In this document: in pieces, positions 19,164 through 26,829 of the stretch
Position numbering within the stretch: the stretch's first letter is position 1
Layout: each line of letters opens with the position of its first letter
Source: Bacteroidota bacterium
Lineage (GTDB): Bacteria > Bacteroidota > Bacteroidia > AKYH767-A > 2013-40CM-41-45
DNA length: 64,000 nucleotides
Reading direction: 5' to 3'
NCBI GenBank assembly: GCA_016721305.1
Contig: JADKIH010000005.1
Location: 159,796 to 223,795 of the forward strand
The notes under the pieces: model-generated
What the model saw: only the letters and a program-made list of their open reading frames with translations
Database searches by the model: none
Told to the model about the DNA's origin: nothing
Made by a program: the position numbers and the translations under genes

Positions 19164-19304
19164 TCACTCCGACTCCTCGCAAAGAATACTGGCTGTTTTT
19201 CTGTTGCGACCCATAACAATCGCTACTGCTACAACGATCAGCAAAAAAGGGAGACATAAAAGATTTAAAATATATCCCAGCTTTTCTCTACTAAAATTTG
19301 TCAT
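19164..19304 (-). CDS. Possible small membrane protein
   Basis: 46 codons, ATG 19304 to TGA 19164. MTNFSREKLGYILNLLCLPF is followed by LLIVVAVAIVMGRNRKTAS, giving one continuous hydrophobic helix and then a basic tail, a positive-inside single-pass layout. It is too short to be certain and no family is known to me. It lies upstream of the 18233..18934 gene on the same strand. Longer overlapping frames on both strands here look like shadows. Confidence 0.35.
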   Translation of the reverse strand: MTNFSREKLGYILNLLCLPFLLIVVAVAIVMGRNRKTASILCEESE

Positions 19305-19410
19305 TTTGTCTCGCCGTTTCAACAGTGAATGAGTTTGGCAGACAAAGATGTGCCGGATTAATTTTTGCCGGTAGGTCGATTTGGAAAGCGGTTGGAATGG
19401 GGTGGAAATT

Positions 19411-19545
19411 GGTAAGTAGTAAGTAGTAAGTAGTAAGTAGTAAGTAGTAAGTAGTAAGTAGTAAGTAGTAAGTAGTAAGTAGTAAGTAGTAAGTAGTAAG
19501 TAGTAAGTAGTAAGTTAGTAAGTAGCAAGTAGTAAGTAGTAAGTA
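19411..19545. repeat. Heptamer array, family B, longest copy
   Basis: About 18 nearly perfect GTAAGTA units in a row with a single one-base slip near 19515. It runs into the family A array. Confidence 0.92.
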
Positions 19546-19554
19546 GAGCGGGAG

Positions 19555-19832
19555 TTGGCAACTCGCAACCCGTAACTCGCAACTCGGAAATTAGAAATTA
19601 GTAATTGGTAATTAGAGCGGGAGTTAGGCACCGGTTTCGCAACTCGCAACCCGTAACTCGCAACTCGCAACCCGTAACCCGTAACTCGGAAATTAGAAAT
19701 TAGTAATTGGTAATTAGAGCGGGAGTTAGGCACCGGTTTCGCAACTCGCAACCCAACTCGCAACCCGTCGCAACTCGCAACCCGCAACTCGCAACCCGCA
19801 ACCCGTAACTCGCAACTCGCAACTCGCAACCC
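19555..19832. repeat. Heptamer array, family A, composite
   Basis: Runs of GCAACTC/GCAACCC/GTAACCC interrupted by two copies of an AT-rich insert. It ends 1-2 bp before the stop codon of the LytTR gene at 19834. Confidence 0.9.
19581..19754. repeat. 72-bp direct repeat inside the composite array
   Basis: Two identical 72-bp copies (19581-19652 and 19683-19754) start with AACTCGGAAATTAGAAATTA and contain GAGCGGGAGTTAGGCACCGG. The offset is 102 bp. A third, shortened version of the GAGCGGGAGTT part lies at about 19546. Confidence 0.85.
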
Positions 19833-19833
19833 G

Positions 19834-20583
19834 TCACAGCCGGTTAATAACTTTCAAAAAATCATCCTTACGTCGGCGGGAAACATCGACTACGCTGCCG
19901 TCGGTGAGTTTTACCTGGCCACCGTCGCCACGAATGTATTCCTTCAGGTAACGCATATTGATCATGTGCGAAGTATGGGTACGGAAAAAGCCATATTCAC
20001 TCAACAACTCTTCGCAATCTTTCATGCTTCGCGAAACCATGAGCTTCGATTTATCGGCAAAGAAAAAAGTGGTGTACATATCGTCGCTCTGACATCGGAT
20101 GACATCGGCAAGCTGAACGAATACAAAACCGCTAAGTGTCGGGAGTGCTACTCGCATCTTATCGGCCGTACTCGTTTTAATATTCTGCAATAAAAGATCG
20201 AGATGATTCAGCGACGATTTTTCTGTGATGCGCTTCTCGAATTTGTCGAGCGCCGGGTTTAAATCATCGAGACCAAAAGGCTTCAGTAAATAATCAACCG
20301 CACTCAGCTTGATTGCATCGAGTGCAAATTTTTCATACGACGTGGCAAAAATAACTTCGAAATCTATTTTCTTCAACCCTCCCAAAAAATCAAACCCTGT
20401 TTTTGGCGGTAGCATTACGTCGAGAAAAACCAATTGCGGATTAAGCGCACCAATTTTTGATGTTGCTTCATCTACCGAACTGCAGATGTCCAATATCTTG
20501 TATTGAGGAAAATGTTCCCCCAGCATCGATGCCAGATGATCCTGCTGATCCTTTTCGTCGTCTACTATGAGTGTTGAGTACAT
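19834..20583 (-). CDS. LytTR family response regulator
   Basis: 249 residues from ATG 20583 (MYSTLIVDDEKDQQDHLASM); an ATG seven codons upstream gives a less typical start. The receiver domain has the acidic pair DDE, phospho-acceptor Asp in LVFLDVMLPPKTGFDF, switch Thr/Ser in FATSYEKFA and Lys in DYLLKPFG. The C-terminal LytTR DNA-binding domain includes YGFFRTHTSHMINMRYLKEY and ending VSRRRKDDFLKVINRL. It is paired with the LytS-type kinase 50 bp upstream; together they form a two-component system with unknown signal. Confidence 0.95.
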   Translation of the reverse strand: MYSTLIVDDEKDQQDHLASMLGEHFPQYKILDICSSVDEATSKIGALNPQLVFLDVMLPPKTGFDFLGGLKKIDFEVIFATSYEKFALDAIKLSAVDYLLKPFGLDDLNPALDKFEKRITEKSSLNHLDLLLQNIKTSTADKMRVALPTLSGFVFVQLADVIRCQSDDMYTTFFFADKSKLMVSRSMKDCEELLSEYGFFRTHTSHMINMRYLKEYIRGDGGQVKLTDGSVVDVSRRRKDDFLKVINRL

Positions 20584-20634
20584 GTGCGTGACACGAATTA
20601 ACAAAAAAAAGTGTCAACAGGCAAGAATAACAGG

Positions 20635-21666
20635 CTATTCAGACACATACGGAAGGAAAATATCAATCCGGCGGCCGGCATATTCTCCCTTATCATCGCT
20701 TAAAATGGTTTCCTCAAAGCGGGCATTCACGCCTTTGGTACGATTCAACAAATCGATTCGCTCTCGTGTGAGCGTTGATCCCATCGAAGTCTTCTTGATT
20801 TTACCGCTTAAGTCGTCTTTTACCTGATTTTCAGCCGGTGAAGGACGACCATTATCTACAATTCCGTAGCGAATATGCTCGCCGATATGTTCCACCTTGA
20901 TTTGTAATAAGCCTTTATCGGGCCGATTATTCAAGCCGTGCCAGATTGCATTTTCGACAAATGGCTGAAGAATTAAAGGCGGAATATAAACGGCTTCCTG
21001 ATCCAATTCGTCTGCTATATCGATTCGATAATCAAATCTCTGCTGCATCCGCAATTGCTCCATTTGAATGTAGAGTTCAAGCGCCATGAGATCGTCGGCC
21101 ATCGTTACTTCTTTGTGATTGGAATTTTCCAAGACGGCGCGAATCAATTTTGAAAAACGGAGGAGATAATCACCGGCTTGCTTCGAATCATTTTCATTCA
21201 AAAATTTGTAAATAGAATTCATGCAATTAAAAATGAAATGGGGATTCATTTGCGAACGGAGAGCCTTCATCTCCACTTCGGCTTCGCGACGACGAAATAC
21301 CAATTCCCTACGATTGCGGTAGAATACGAAAATGAAAAAGGAGAAGGCCACTAATACAGGAAGCAAGCTGTAGAGTGCTATTCGAGTGACGATGCGATCC
21401 TGCGCCAGATTTTCCTTTGAGCTTATGGACTGACGATAATCGAGCGATAGATCCATCAAATCAAATGCTTCCGAAGGGCGGCCATTCTTTTTCAAAGTCC
21501 TGGCCAAACTATCCAGCGAACTCCAGTAATATTCTACGTTTCCTGACTTTTGAGCCTTCAAAAAATTATCGTAAGCATTTTTCACTGATTCAGCTTTTGC
21601 CGATGAGTTAAAAAATTGTACGGATATGATAAGAATTAAATGATAGACACTCCTATTGCGCAACAT
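20635..21666 (-). CDS. LytS-type sensor histidine kinase
   Basis: 343 residues. It has a possible signal sequence (HLILIISVQFFNSSAKA), a short periplasmic helical part, one membrane helix (ALYSLLPVLVAFSFFIFVFY), a coiled segment, and a His_kinase domain with phospho-acceptor motif LRSQMNPHFIFNCMNSIYKF. The ATPase follows: PPLILQPFVENAIWHGLNN as N box, a degenerate G box (VDNGRP), and MGSTLTRERIDLL. The usual TPR sensor of this class is reduced to about one helical hairpin. Same-strand partner of the LytTR regulator just downstream. Confidence 0.93.
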   Translation of the reverse strand: MLRNRSVYHLILIISVQFFNSSAKAESVKNAYDNFLKAQKSGNVEYYWSSLDSLARTLKKNGRPSEAFDLMDLSLDYRQSISSKENLAQDRIVTRIALYSLLPVLVAFSFFIFVFYRNRRELVFRRREAEVEMKALRSQMNPHFIFNCMNSIYKFLNENDSKQAGDYLLRFSKLIRAVLENSNHKEVTMADDLMALELYIQMEQLRMQQRFDYRIDIADELDQEAVYIPPLILQPFVENAIWHGLNNRPDKGLLQIKVEHIGEHIRYGIVDNGRPSPAENQVKDDLSGKIKKTSMGSTLTRERIDLLNRTKGVNARFEETILSDDKGEYAGRRIDIFLPYVSE

Positions 21667-21851
21667 ACAGCCAAATTATTCTTCCAAAAATAAAATAATT
21701 CTTTAATAATCGATATTCAACACGAATATGAGGAAAAAGAGTCGCTTCCCGGGGCACCTTCACCTCTTACCATACTGATAATGGCTGATTAAACGCTTTT
21801 CATACATATTTTCATCCTTTATTAATGGGAATACCTCACATTTGCAGACAA

Positions 21852-22736
21852 ATGAAGAAGCTTTTTATTATTCCCTTTGCCTTTTTGATCTCCACTGCAT
21901 GCAATCCAACGGTAGAGCCTTGCTTTAACTACGATGTCGAACATCCGTCGCAAATCATAAAACTCCCTTCAAAGCTTAAAGAGATTTCCGGAATTACCTT
22001 CTATAGCAAGAAACGACTCGCTTGTGTACAGGATGAAAAAGGAACGGTCTTTATTTACGATATACATAAAGACAAGCTCAAGGAAAGCTTCGATTTTGCC
22101 GGCAATAAAGACTATGAAGCCATCACGAATGTGAATGACACCATCTATGTTTTGCGCAGCAATGGCGATATCTTTGAAATTGATCATCCTGAATCCGACA
22201 CAGAGAATTCTGTCGTACATCACACCTTTCTTTCCAAAGCCAATAATTGCGAGGGGCTTTGTTACGACGAAGCAAATCGCCGATTACTGGTTGCATGCAA
22301 AGGAAAACCTGAAAAGCATACTACTGAAAAAGGTATGAAAGCTGTCTATGAATTTGATCTCGACTCGATGAAATTGATGAAAGATCCGGTCTATGTTATC
22401 AATCCGGATTCAGTAAAAGCGCTTGTCCTGAAAAATTACGAGAAGCTTAACTGGTTTCAAAAACTATTTACCCCTGACGAAGATGGTGTCTTTTATTTCG
22501 AACCTTCCGAAATTGCGATCGAGCCGGGAACTCACGATGTTTATATTCTCTCCTCCGTCAATAAAACACTGCTTATCCTTTCGAGCAACGGCGATTATAA
22601 GTGCGCCATTCATCTCAACCCATCCATTTACAAACAACCCGAAGGACTGACTTTCTCGAATGACGGTGAATTGATTATTTCGGATGAAGGGAAGGATAAG
22701 AAAGCGAATTTGATTTTTTTGAAGCCGGGGAGGTGA
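21852..22736 (+). CDS. SdiA-regulated-like beta-propeller lipoprotein
   Basis: 294 residues from ATG 21852 (MKKLFIIPFAFLISTAC, lipobox Cys17); the ATG nine codons upstream would hide the signal. The mature protein has repeating propeller-blade segments: LKEISGITFYSKKRLACVQD, NKDYEAITNVNDTIYVLRSN, KANNCEGLCYDEANRRLLVA, FYFEPSEIAIEPGTHDVYIL and KQPEGLTFSNDGELIISDEG. This is the SdiA-regulated domain pattern. Enzymatic activity is unknown. A family C heptamer array starts 4 bp after the stop. Confidence 0.85.
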   Translation: MKKLFIIPFAFLISTACNPTVEPCFNYDVEHPSQIIKLPSKLKEISGITFYSKKRLACVQDEKGTVFIYDIHKDKLKESFDFAGNKDYEAITNVNDTIYVLRSNGDIFEIDHPESDTENSVVHHTFLSKANNCEGLCYDEANRRLLVACKGKPEKHTTEKGMKAVYEFDLDSMKLMKDPVYVINPDSVKALVLKNYEKLNWFQKLFTPDEDGVFYFEPSEIAIEPGTHDVYILSSVNKTLLILSSNGDYKCAIHLNPSIYKQPEGLTFSNDGELIISDEGKDKKANLIFLKPGR

Positions 22737-22739
22737 TGG

Positions 22740-22867
22740 TTCCAAGTTCAAGGTTCAAGGTTTAAGGTTCAAAGTTCAAGGTTCAAGGTTCAAGGTTCAA
22801 GGTTCAAAGTTCAAGGTTCAAAGTTCAAGGTTCAAGGTTCAAGGTTCAAAGTTCAAGGTTTAAGGTT
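22740..22867. repeat. Heptamer array, family C (GGTTCAA)
   Basis: About 17 units of AAGGTTC/AAAGTTC in one orientation, directly after the stop codon of the SdiA-regulated-like gene. Confidence 0.92.
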
Positions 22868-22950
22868 GGACAGGTGAAAGGGCTGTTCTCATGTGGGAAT
22901 TCAAATACTAGTATAAAGGATCTTTCAAAAAACTTTACCTTACACCTTAT

Positions 22951-23038
22951 TAAAGTTCAAAGTTCAAAGTTCAAGGTTCAAAGTTTAAAGTTCAAGGTTC
23001 GACGTGGAACTTTGAACCTTGAACTTTGAACTTTGAAC
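22951..23038. repeat. Heptamer array, family C, hairpin form
   Basis: Plus-oriented AAAGTTC/AAGGTTC units, a short centre (CGACGTGG) and then minus-oriented GAACTTT units, able to form a long stem. It ends 10 bp before the HAD gene start. Confidence 0.88.
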
Positions 23039-23047
23039 ATCCTCCGT

Positions 23048-23659
23048 ATGCCAATCAAAAACCTCATCCTCGACCTTGGCGGCGTAATCTTCGACATTGA
23101 TTACGAATATACGATTCGTGCATTTGCAGATGTGGGGATGGATGATTCAGGGCAGGTTTACAGTCAGAAAGGTCAGCTTCCGGTTTTTGATTTGTTCGAG
23201 AAGGGTTTGATTACTCCAAATGAGTTCTGCGATGAATTACGGAATCTTTGCCATAAGGACACGGATAATGAAACCATCGTCCGTTGCTGGAACGCATTAC
23301 TAATTGGCATTCCGCAAGAAAATATCGATACGCTCTATCGTCTCAAAGAAAAGTACCGTTTGTTCTTACTGAGCAATACGAATGAGATTCACGAAATAGC
23401 TTTTAAGCAAAATATCGTCGACCAGCATGGCCGCTATTTCTTCGACGAAGTATTTGAAAAAGTGTACCTCTCCCACCACATTCATATGCGTAAGCCGGAT
23501 CGCGAAATTTTTGACTTCGTCATCAACGATAACAATCTGAACCGCGAAGAATGTCTTTTCATCGACGATTCCATTCAACATATTCACGGAGCAAACGCGG
23601 CGGGGATTGAGGCGAGGTTGTTGGTGAAGGGGGAGCGGTTGGCAAAAATAATTAGCTAA
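23048..23659 (+). CDS. HAD family hydrolase
   Basis: 203 residues from ATG 23048 (MPIKNLILDLGGVIFDIDYE). HAD motifs: nucleophile region LDLGGVIFDID, motif II LLSNTNEIH, Lys in HMRKPDREIFDFVI and acidic motif LFIDDSIQHIHGA. The helical cap between residues ~15 and 80 marks subfamily IA, as in phosphoglycolate phosphatase or haloacid-type phosphatases. Substrate unknown. Its final codons (ATT AGC TAA) are part of the octamer array at 23649. It converges on the methylmalonyl-CoA epimerase gene. Confidence 0.93.
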   Translation: MPIKNLILDLGGVIFDIDYEYTIRAFADVGMDDSGQVYSQKGQLPVFDLFEKGLITPNEFCDELRNLCHKDTDNETIVRCWNALLIGIPQENIDTLYRLKEKYRLFLLSNTNEIHEIAFKQNIVDQHGRYFFDEVFEKVYLSHHIHMRKPDREIFDFVINDNNLNREECLFIDDSIQHIHGANAAGIEARLLVKGERLAKIIS

Positions 23660-23679
23660 TTAGCTAATTAGCTAATTGG
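23649..23679. repeat. Octamer array, family D (TTAGCTAA)
   Basis: Nearly four units of the self-complementary octamer TTAGCTAA between two convergent genes. Both genes take their TAA stop codons from it. Confidence 0.9.
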
Positions 23680-24077
23680 ATTCGTCTGACACAACTCCAC
23701 CAACACCCCTCCCGTAAACTTCGGATGTAAAAAGCAGATGAGCTTGTTGTCTGCGCCGGATTTTGGGGTATCGGATAAAAGTTCGAAGCCGGCGGCTTTG
23801 AGGCGTGCCATCTCGGCATTGATATCGTCGACTTCGAAGGCAATGTGATGCATGCCTTCTCCTTTTTTGCAATGAACTTAGCAATGGGACTTTCCGGATT
23901 GGTCGCTTCGAGCAATTCGATCTTCGTTTCTCCGGTTTGGAAAAACTCAGTCACCACTCCTTCTCTTTGTACTTCTTCGGATTTATAAGATGGTCGGTTC
24001 AAAAGCGACTCAAATAATTTAGATGCTTGTGTACGATCTTTTACGGCAATGCCGATGTGTTCGACTCTTAAAATCAT
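23668..24077 (-). CDS. mce: Methylmalonyl-CoA epimerase (frameshifted)
   Basis: About 136 residues after one base is restored. The VOC-fold domain opens MILRVEHIGIAVKDRTQASK (metal His in VEHIGI), continues FFQTGETKIELLEATNPESP and, after the break, GEGMHHIAFEVDDINAEMAR and CFLHPKFTGGVLVELCQ with the second metal His and Glu. It interconverts R- and S-methylmalonyl-CoA in propionate metabolism. The break lies in a T6 run (23873-23878 on the plus strand); T7 restores AKKGEGMHH. The stop codon is supplied by a family D array. Confidence 0.9.
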
Positions 24078-24088
24078 AGTCAGATATA

Positions 24089-26113
24089 TTAATGTTGAAC
24101 GGTATTAGGAATATGAACGGAGAAGACGGTGCCTTTGCCAAGCTCACTTTCAAAACTGATAGTACCTTCCATTTTCTCCAGCGCATTCTTTACAATAAAT
24201 AGTCCGAGTCCGGAACCGCTCGAATCAGGATGCCCGCGATAGAACATTTCGAAGACTTTATCTTTAATTGCTGCAGGAATTCCATCGCCATTGTCGGAAA
24301 TCTCCAGATGTACTCCCGTTTTTTCCTTCTCCACCTTTATCCGAACCCAAGGGCTCTGATGATTGCAATAATTAATAGCGTTGTGAATCAGATTCTGGAA
24401 TACAGAAAGAACAAGGACCTTATCGGCTTTCAATTCGATCTGATTGTCAATCTTCACTTCGAAATTAATTCGGCCGAAATCCTGCAAATGTCTAAGAGAA
24501 TGTAAAATTTCTTCAACAAGAGTCCTCACATTGATTAATGAGATCTTACTTGTGCCTTTTCTTGTTCTTGCAAGCTCAATAAGGTCGAGAAGTGTGCGGT
24601 CCAAACGCTTTACGCTCGTTTCAATCATCGTAAAGTATTTTTCGTTCAACGGATCGGTATTTTCCAAACGAGCAAGGTTTACAATTCCCATGACACTAGC
24701 CAAAGGTCCTTTCAAATCGTGCGAGGCCTTATAAAAGAAGGTGTCGAGCTCCTGATTTGTCTCCACCAATTCCTTTTCTGTCCGTTTCCGATCAGTAATA
24801 TCGGTCTGAACGCCCCAAGTCCGGGTCAAACAACCCTCTTCAACGATTCCGATATTATTATTGAGCATAAAACGGACTCCTCCATTCTTATCAAGCTCCT
24901 TCGATTCAGCATTGCTGATCTTGTAATTGTTCATGACGAAGTGATTCATCAACTCTTTCGTCTTTTCTTCATCGAAATTGTTCTCGACGTAATAGAAATC
25001 GCGGATACGACGGCCGACTAAGTCGTCGGATGATGAATAGCCGTACATCGTTGCCATAAAATCGTTGCACTCGGAAATAATTCCGGTATCGAGCAACAGT
25101 TCTACCTGCTCTTTCACCGGAAGGTCGATTGGAATCGGTCGGCGATATTCGGCACGCCAGATTCCGACAGCCGATTGGTCGATGAACGTACGATAACCTT
25201 CTTCGCGCTTTTTGAGGAGCTCTTCTACATTTTTTAATCCGGTGATATCGGTAGCGACGATCATTGAACCGGTTCGACTACTATCATCGGCATAATATGG
25301 AGAGCCGGCTACTTGAATCCAGGAATAGCTGCCATCTTTCTTTTGAAGATGAACTTCCGTACGGATATAATGTCCGGCAACGAGTCGTTCGAACATTTCG
25401 GCCGTCTCCTGAACATTTTTTACTCCGGGAATCAGTGAATCGACACTTCTTCCAACAATTTCTTCGCTTGAATACGATGTAAGACGACAAAAACGGTCGT
25501 TGACGAAGGTGATCTTGTTTTCAGTGTCTATATATATGAGTCCATCGTTCATGTTTTCGACCAACGACAGGTAACGATGCTCCTGTTTGCTGATCTCGGA
25601 CTGATATTCACCTTTTCGTTTGAGGATTTCTTCGGCCAGAAAGGCTCCGGAGTATAAAGTAACAATGGCAATCGCATATGGTGGCTTCCATTGATGCGAT
25701 ACAATCATTAATGCCATCATTAATGTCGTGATGACGAATATAAAGAAGAGACTCTTATAGTATTTGTCGAATACGAGGGAGAAAGTAAACGTTGAGATGG
25801 CTACCGGAAGTAATAGTTCAACCTGAAATTCTCTTACATAAGCTACATAGACCGCCCAAAAGTGTAAGATAAAGATCGAAGTGAAGGACAGATTGACAAA
25901 ATTTCTCCGATACCAGTTGCTATAGAAGGAAAGAAAATAATTTGACGTCAGAATCATCGACACGATGAGTCCGGTTGTCAAAATATAGCCGTCGTGATAT
26001 GAAAACTCGAAAATAAAACCCAACAAGGTGACAAAAACAGAACTAAACAGATTCAACAAACGAAGATTCCGTAGTTCCTTTGCCCGAATCTTGTCATTGA
26101 AAGTAGTTAGCAT
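24089..26113 (-). CDS. Multi-PAS membrane sensor histidine kinase
   Basis: 674 residues. Six or so membrane helices (residues ~20-165), then PAS 1 (YLSLVENMNDGLIYIDTENK, ending GSMIVATDITGLK), PAS 2 (YRTFIDQSAVGIWRAEYR, ending TWGVQTDITDRKRT), a HisKA domain with DTFFYKASHDLKGPLASVMG (His phospho-acceptor) and a HATPase domain: N box QNLIHNAINYCN, G1 ISDNGDGIP, F box VFEMFYRGH and G2 SGSGLGLFIVKNALE. The signal is unknown. No response regulator lies beside it; the receiver-only proteins at 41 kb are not adjacent. Confidence 0.95.
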   Translation of the reverse strand: MLTTFNDKIRAKELRNLRLLNLFSSVFVTLLGFIFEFSYHDGYILTTGLIVSMILTSNYFLSFYSNWYRRNFVNLSFTSIFILHFWAVYVAYVREFQVELLLPVAISTFTFSLVFDKYYKSLFFIFVITTLMMALMIVSHQWKPPYAIAIVTLYSGAFLAEEILKRKGEYQSEISKQEHRYLSLVENMNDGLIYIDTENKITFVNDRFCRLTSYSSEEIVGRSVDSLIPGVKNVQETAEMFERLVAGHYIRTEVHLQKKDGSYSWIQVAGSPYYADDSSRTGSMIVATDITGLKNVEELLKKREEGYRTFIDQSAVGIWRAEYRRPIPIDLPVKEQVELLLDTGIISECNDFMATMYGYSSSDDLVGRRIRDFYYVENNFDEEKTKELMNHFVMNNYKISNAESKELDKNGGVRFMLNNNIGIVEEGCLTRTWGVQTDITDRKRTEKELVETNQELDTFFYKASHDLKGPLASVMGIVNLARLENTDPLNEKYFTMIETSVKRLDRTLLDLIELARTRKGTSKISLINVRTLVEEILHSLRHLQDFGRINFEVKIDNQIELKADKVLVLSVFQNLIHNAINYCNHQSPWVRIKVEKEKTGVHLEISDNGDGIPAAIKDKVFEMFYRGHPDSSGSGLGLFIVKNALEKMEGTISFESELGKGTVFSVHIPNTVQH

Positions 26114-26638
26114 CCTTGTTGTTGATCATTTGACATCAAAAATATCAAAAATATGTCCTGATCTATTGTAAGTGATACTAAACTTCGCATCATCATCTCC
26201 ATTTTTCATCTTCACTTACATTTTCAACTCCACTTTTTCTGTTTCATCATGCTTTTGTATCAAAAAGTTGTTGATCGCGACAACATTTTGACGAAAAAAG
26301 TTCTTTCGAAGAGCTCGATATGACATCTTTTTGTGTCAGACCCCCATTTTTCAATTGTTGATAACGTTGAAAACGTTCCCGAAATTTTCCGATATTTTTT
26401 TGCGTACAAAAAGAAATATTTTTTCGAAAAAAAAATCAAACCCTCTGAACATCGCATGAATAAAGGCTTTCAGAGCATCGCGATTTTTTCAAAACAAGAA
26501 AACGTTGATCGATTTTGGAAAAAAGTTGCTTGTTGGAAATCAACAAACCATTGTTTAAAAAAATTTTCGTCAAATTGTTGTAACCTTTTTTTATTTATTA
26601 TGTTTGAGTAGTCATAAACAAACATAAAACTAAAAACA
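26114..26638. other. AT-rich gene-free region with TGTTGAT motifs
   Basis: About 525 bp without a credible gene. It has several TGTTGATC/TGTTGATAA motifs (26120-26127, 26269-26276, 26356-26364, and GTTGATC near 26504), some resembling a DnaA box in reverse (TTATCAACA), and short inverted repeats such as GTTGT/ACAAC around 26267-26284. It could be a regulatory region, an attachment site or nothing. Confidence 0.4.
26575..26606 (+). promoter_or_regulatory. Putative promoter of the Lys/Ala-rich peptide gene
   Basis: TTG at 26575-26577 or 26578-26580, then 21 or 18 nt, then TATGTTTG (26599-26606), a full match to TAnnTTTG. The ATG is 32 nt further on. Confidence 0.6.
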
Positions 26639-26707
26639 ATGGCAAAAGCAAAAAAAGCTAAGAAAGCTGCTAAGAAAGCTAAGAAAGCTGCAAAAAAGAA
26701 AAAATAA
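26639..26707 (+). CDS. 22-residue Lys/Ala-rich histone H1-like peptide
   Basis: ATG 26639 to TAA 26707 encodes M followed only by Ala and Lys (MAKAKKAKKAAKKAKKAAKK then two Lys). This repeats the AKKAKKA pattern of bacterial histone H1-like or AlgP tails. The gene has a good Bacteroidota promoter upstream and a strong terminator beginning 29 bp after its stop, so it looks like a complete tiny transcription unit. It would be expected to bind nucleic acid. It is too short for automated callers; coding status is inferred from codon alternation and flanking signals. Confidence 0.6.
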   Translation: MAKAKKAKKAAKKAKKAAKKKK

Positions 26708-26736
26708 CCTTAACGGTTTCCAATTAAAGCGGTTTG

Positions 26737-26770
26737 AAAAGTCCCTCGATCGTAAGACCGAGGGACTTTT
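26737..26770 (+). terminator. Terminator after the Lys/Ala-rich peptide gene
   Basis: Stem AAAAGTCCCTCG / CGAGGGACTTTT with a 9-10 nt loop. The A-run before and T-run after make it potentially bidirectional. Confidence 0.9.
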
Positions 26771-26829
26771 CCTTTAATAGAAACGCCATTTCTATTCACT
26801 ATTGTACGTTTATCACCGATCATCACATC

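Noticed and set aside
18962..19332. Frames on both strands (121 codons plus, 85 codons minus)
   Set aside because: They overlap each other without domain signal. The 46-codon minus frame with a clear membrane helix explains the region better.
19358..19829. Repeat-rich minus-strand frames (poly LLLTTYY and ELRVAGC-like)
   Set aside because: Same artefact from GTAAGTA and GCAACYC arrays; no real protein signal.
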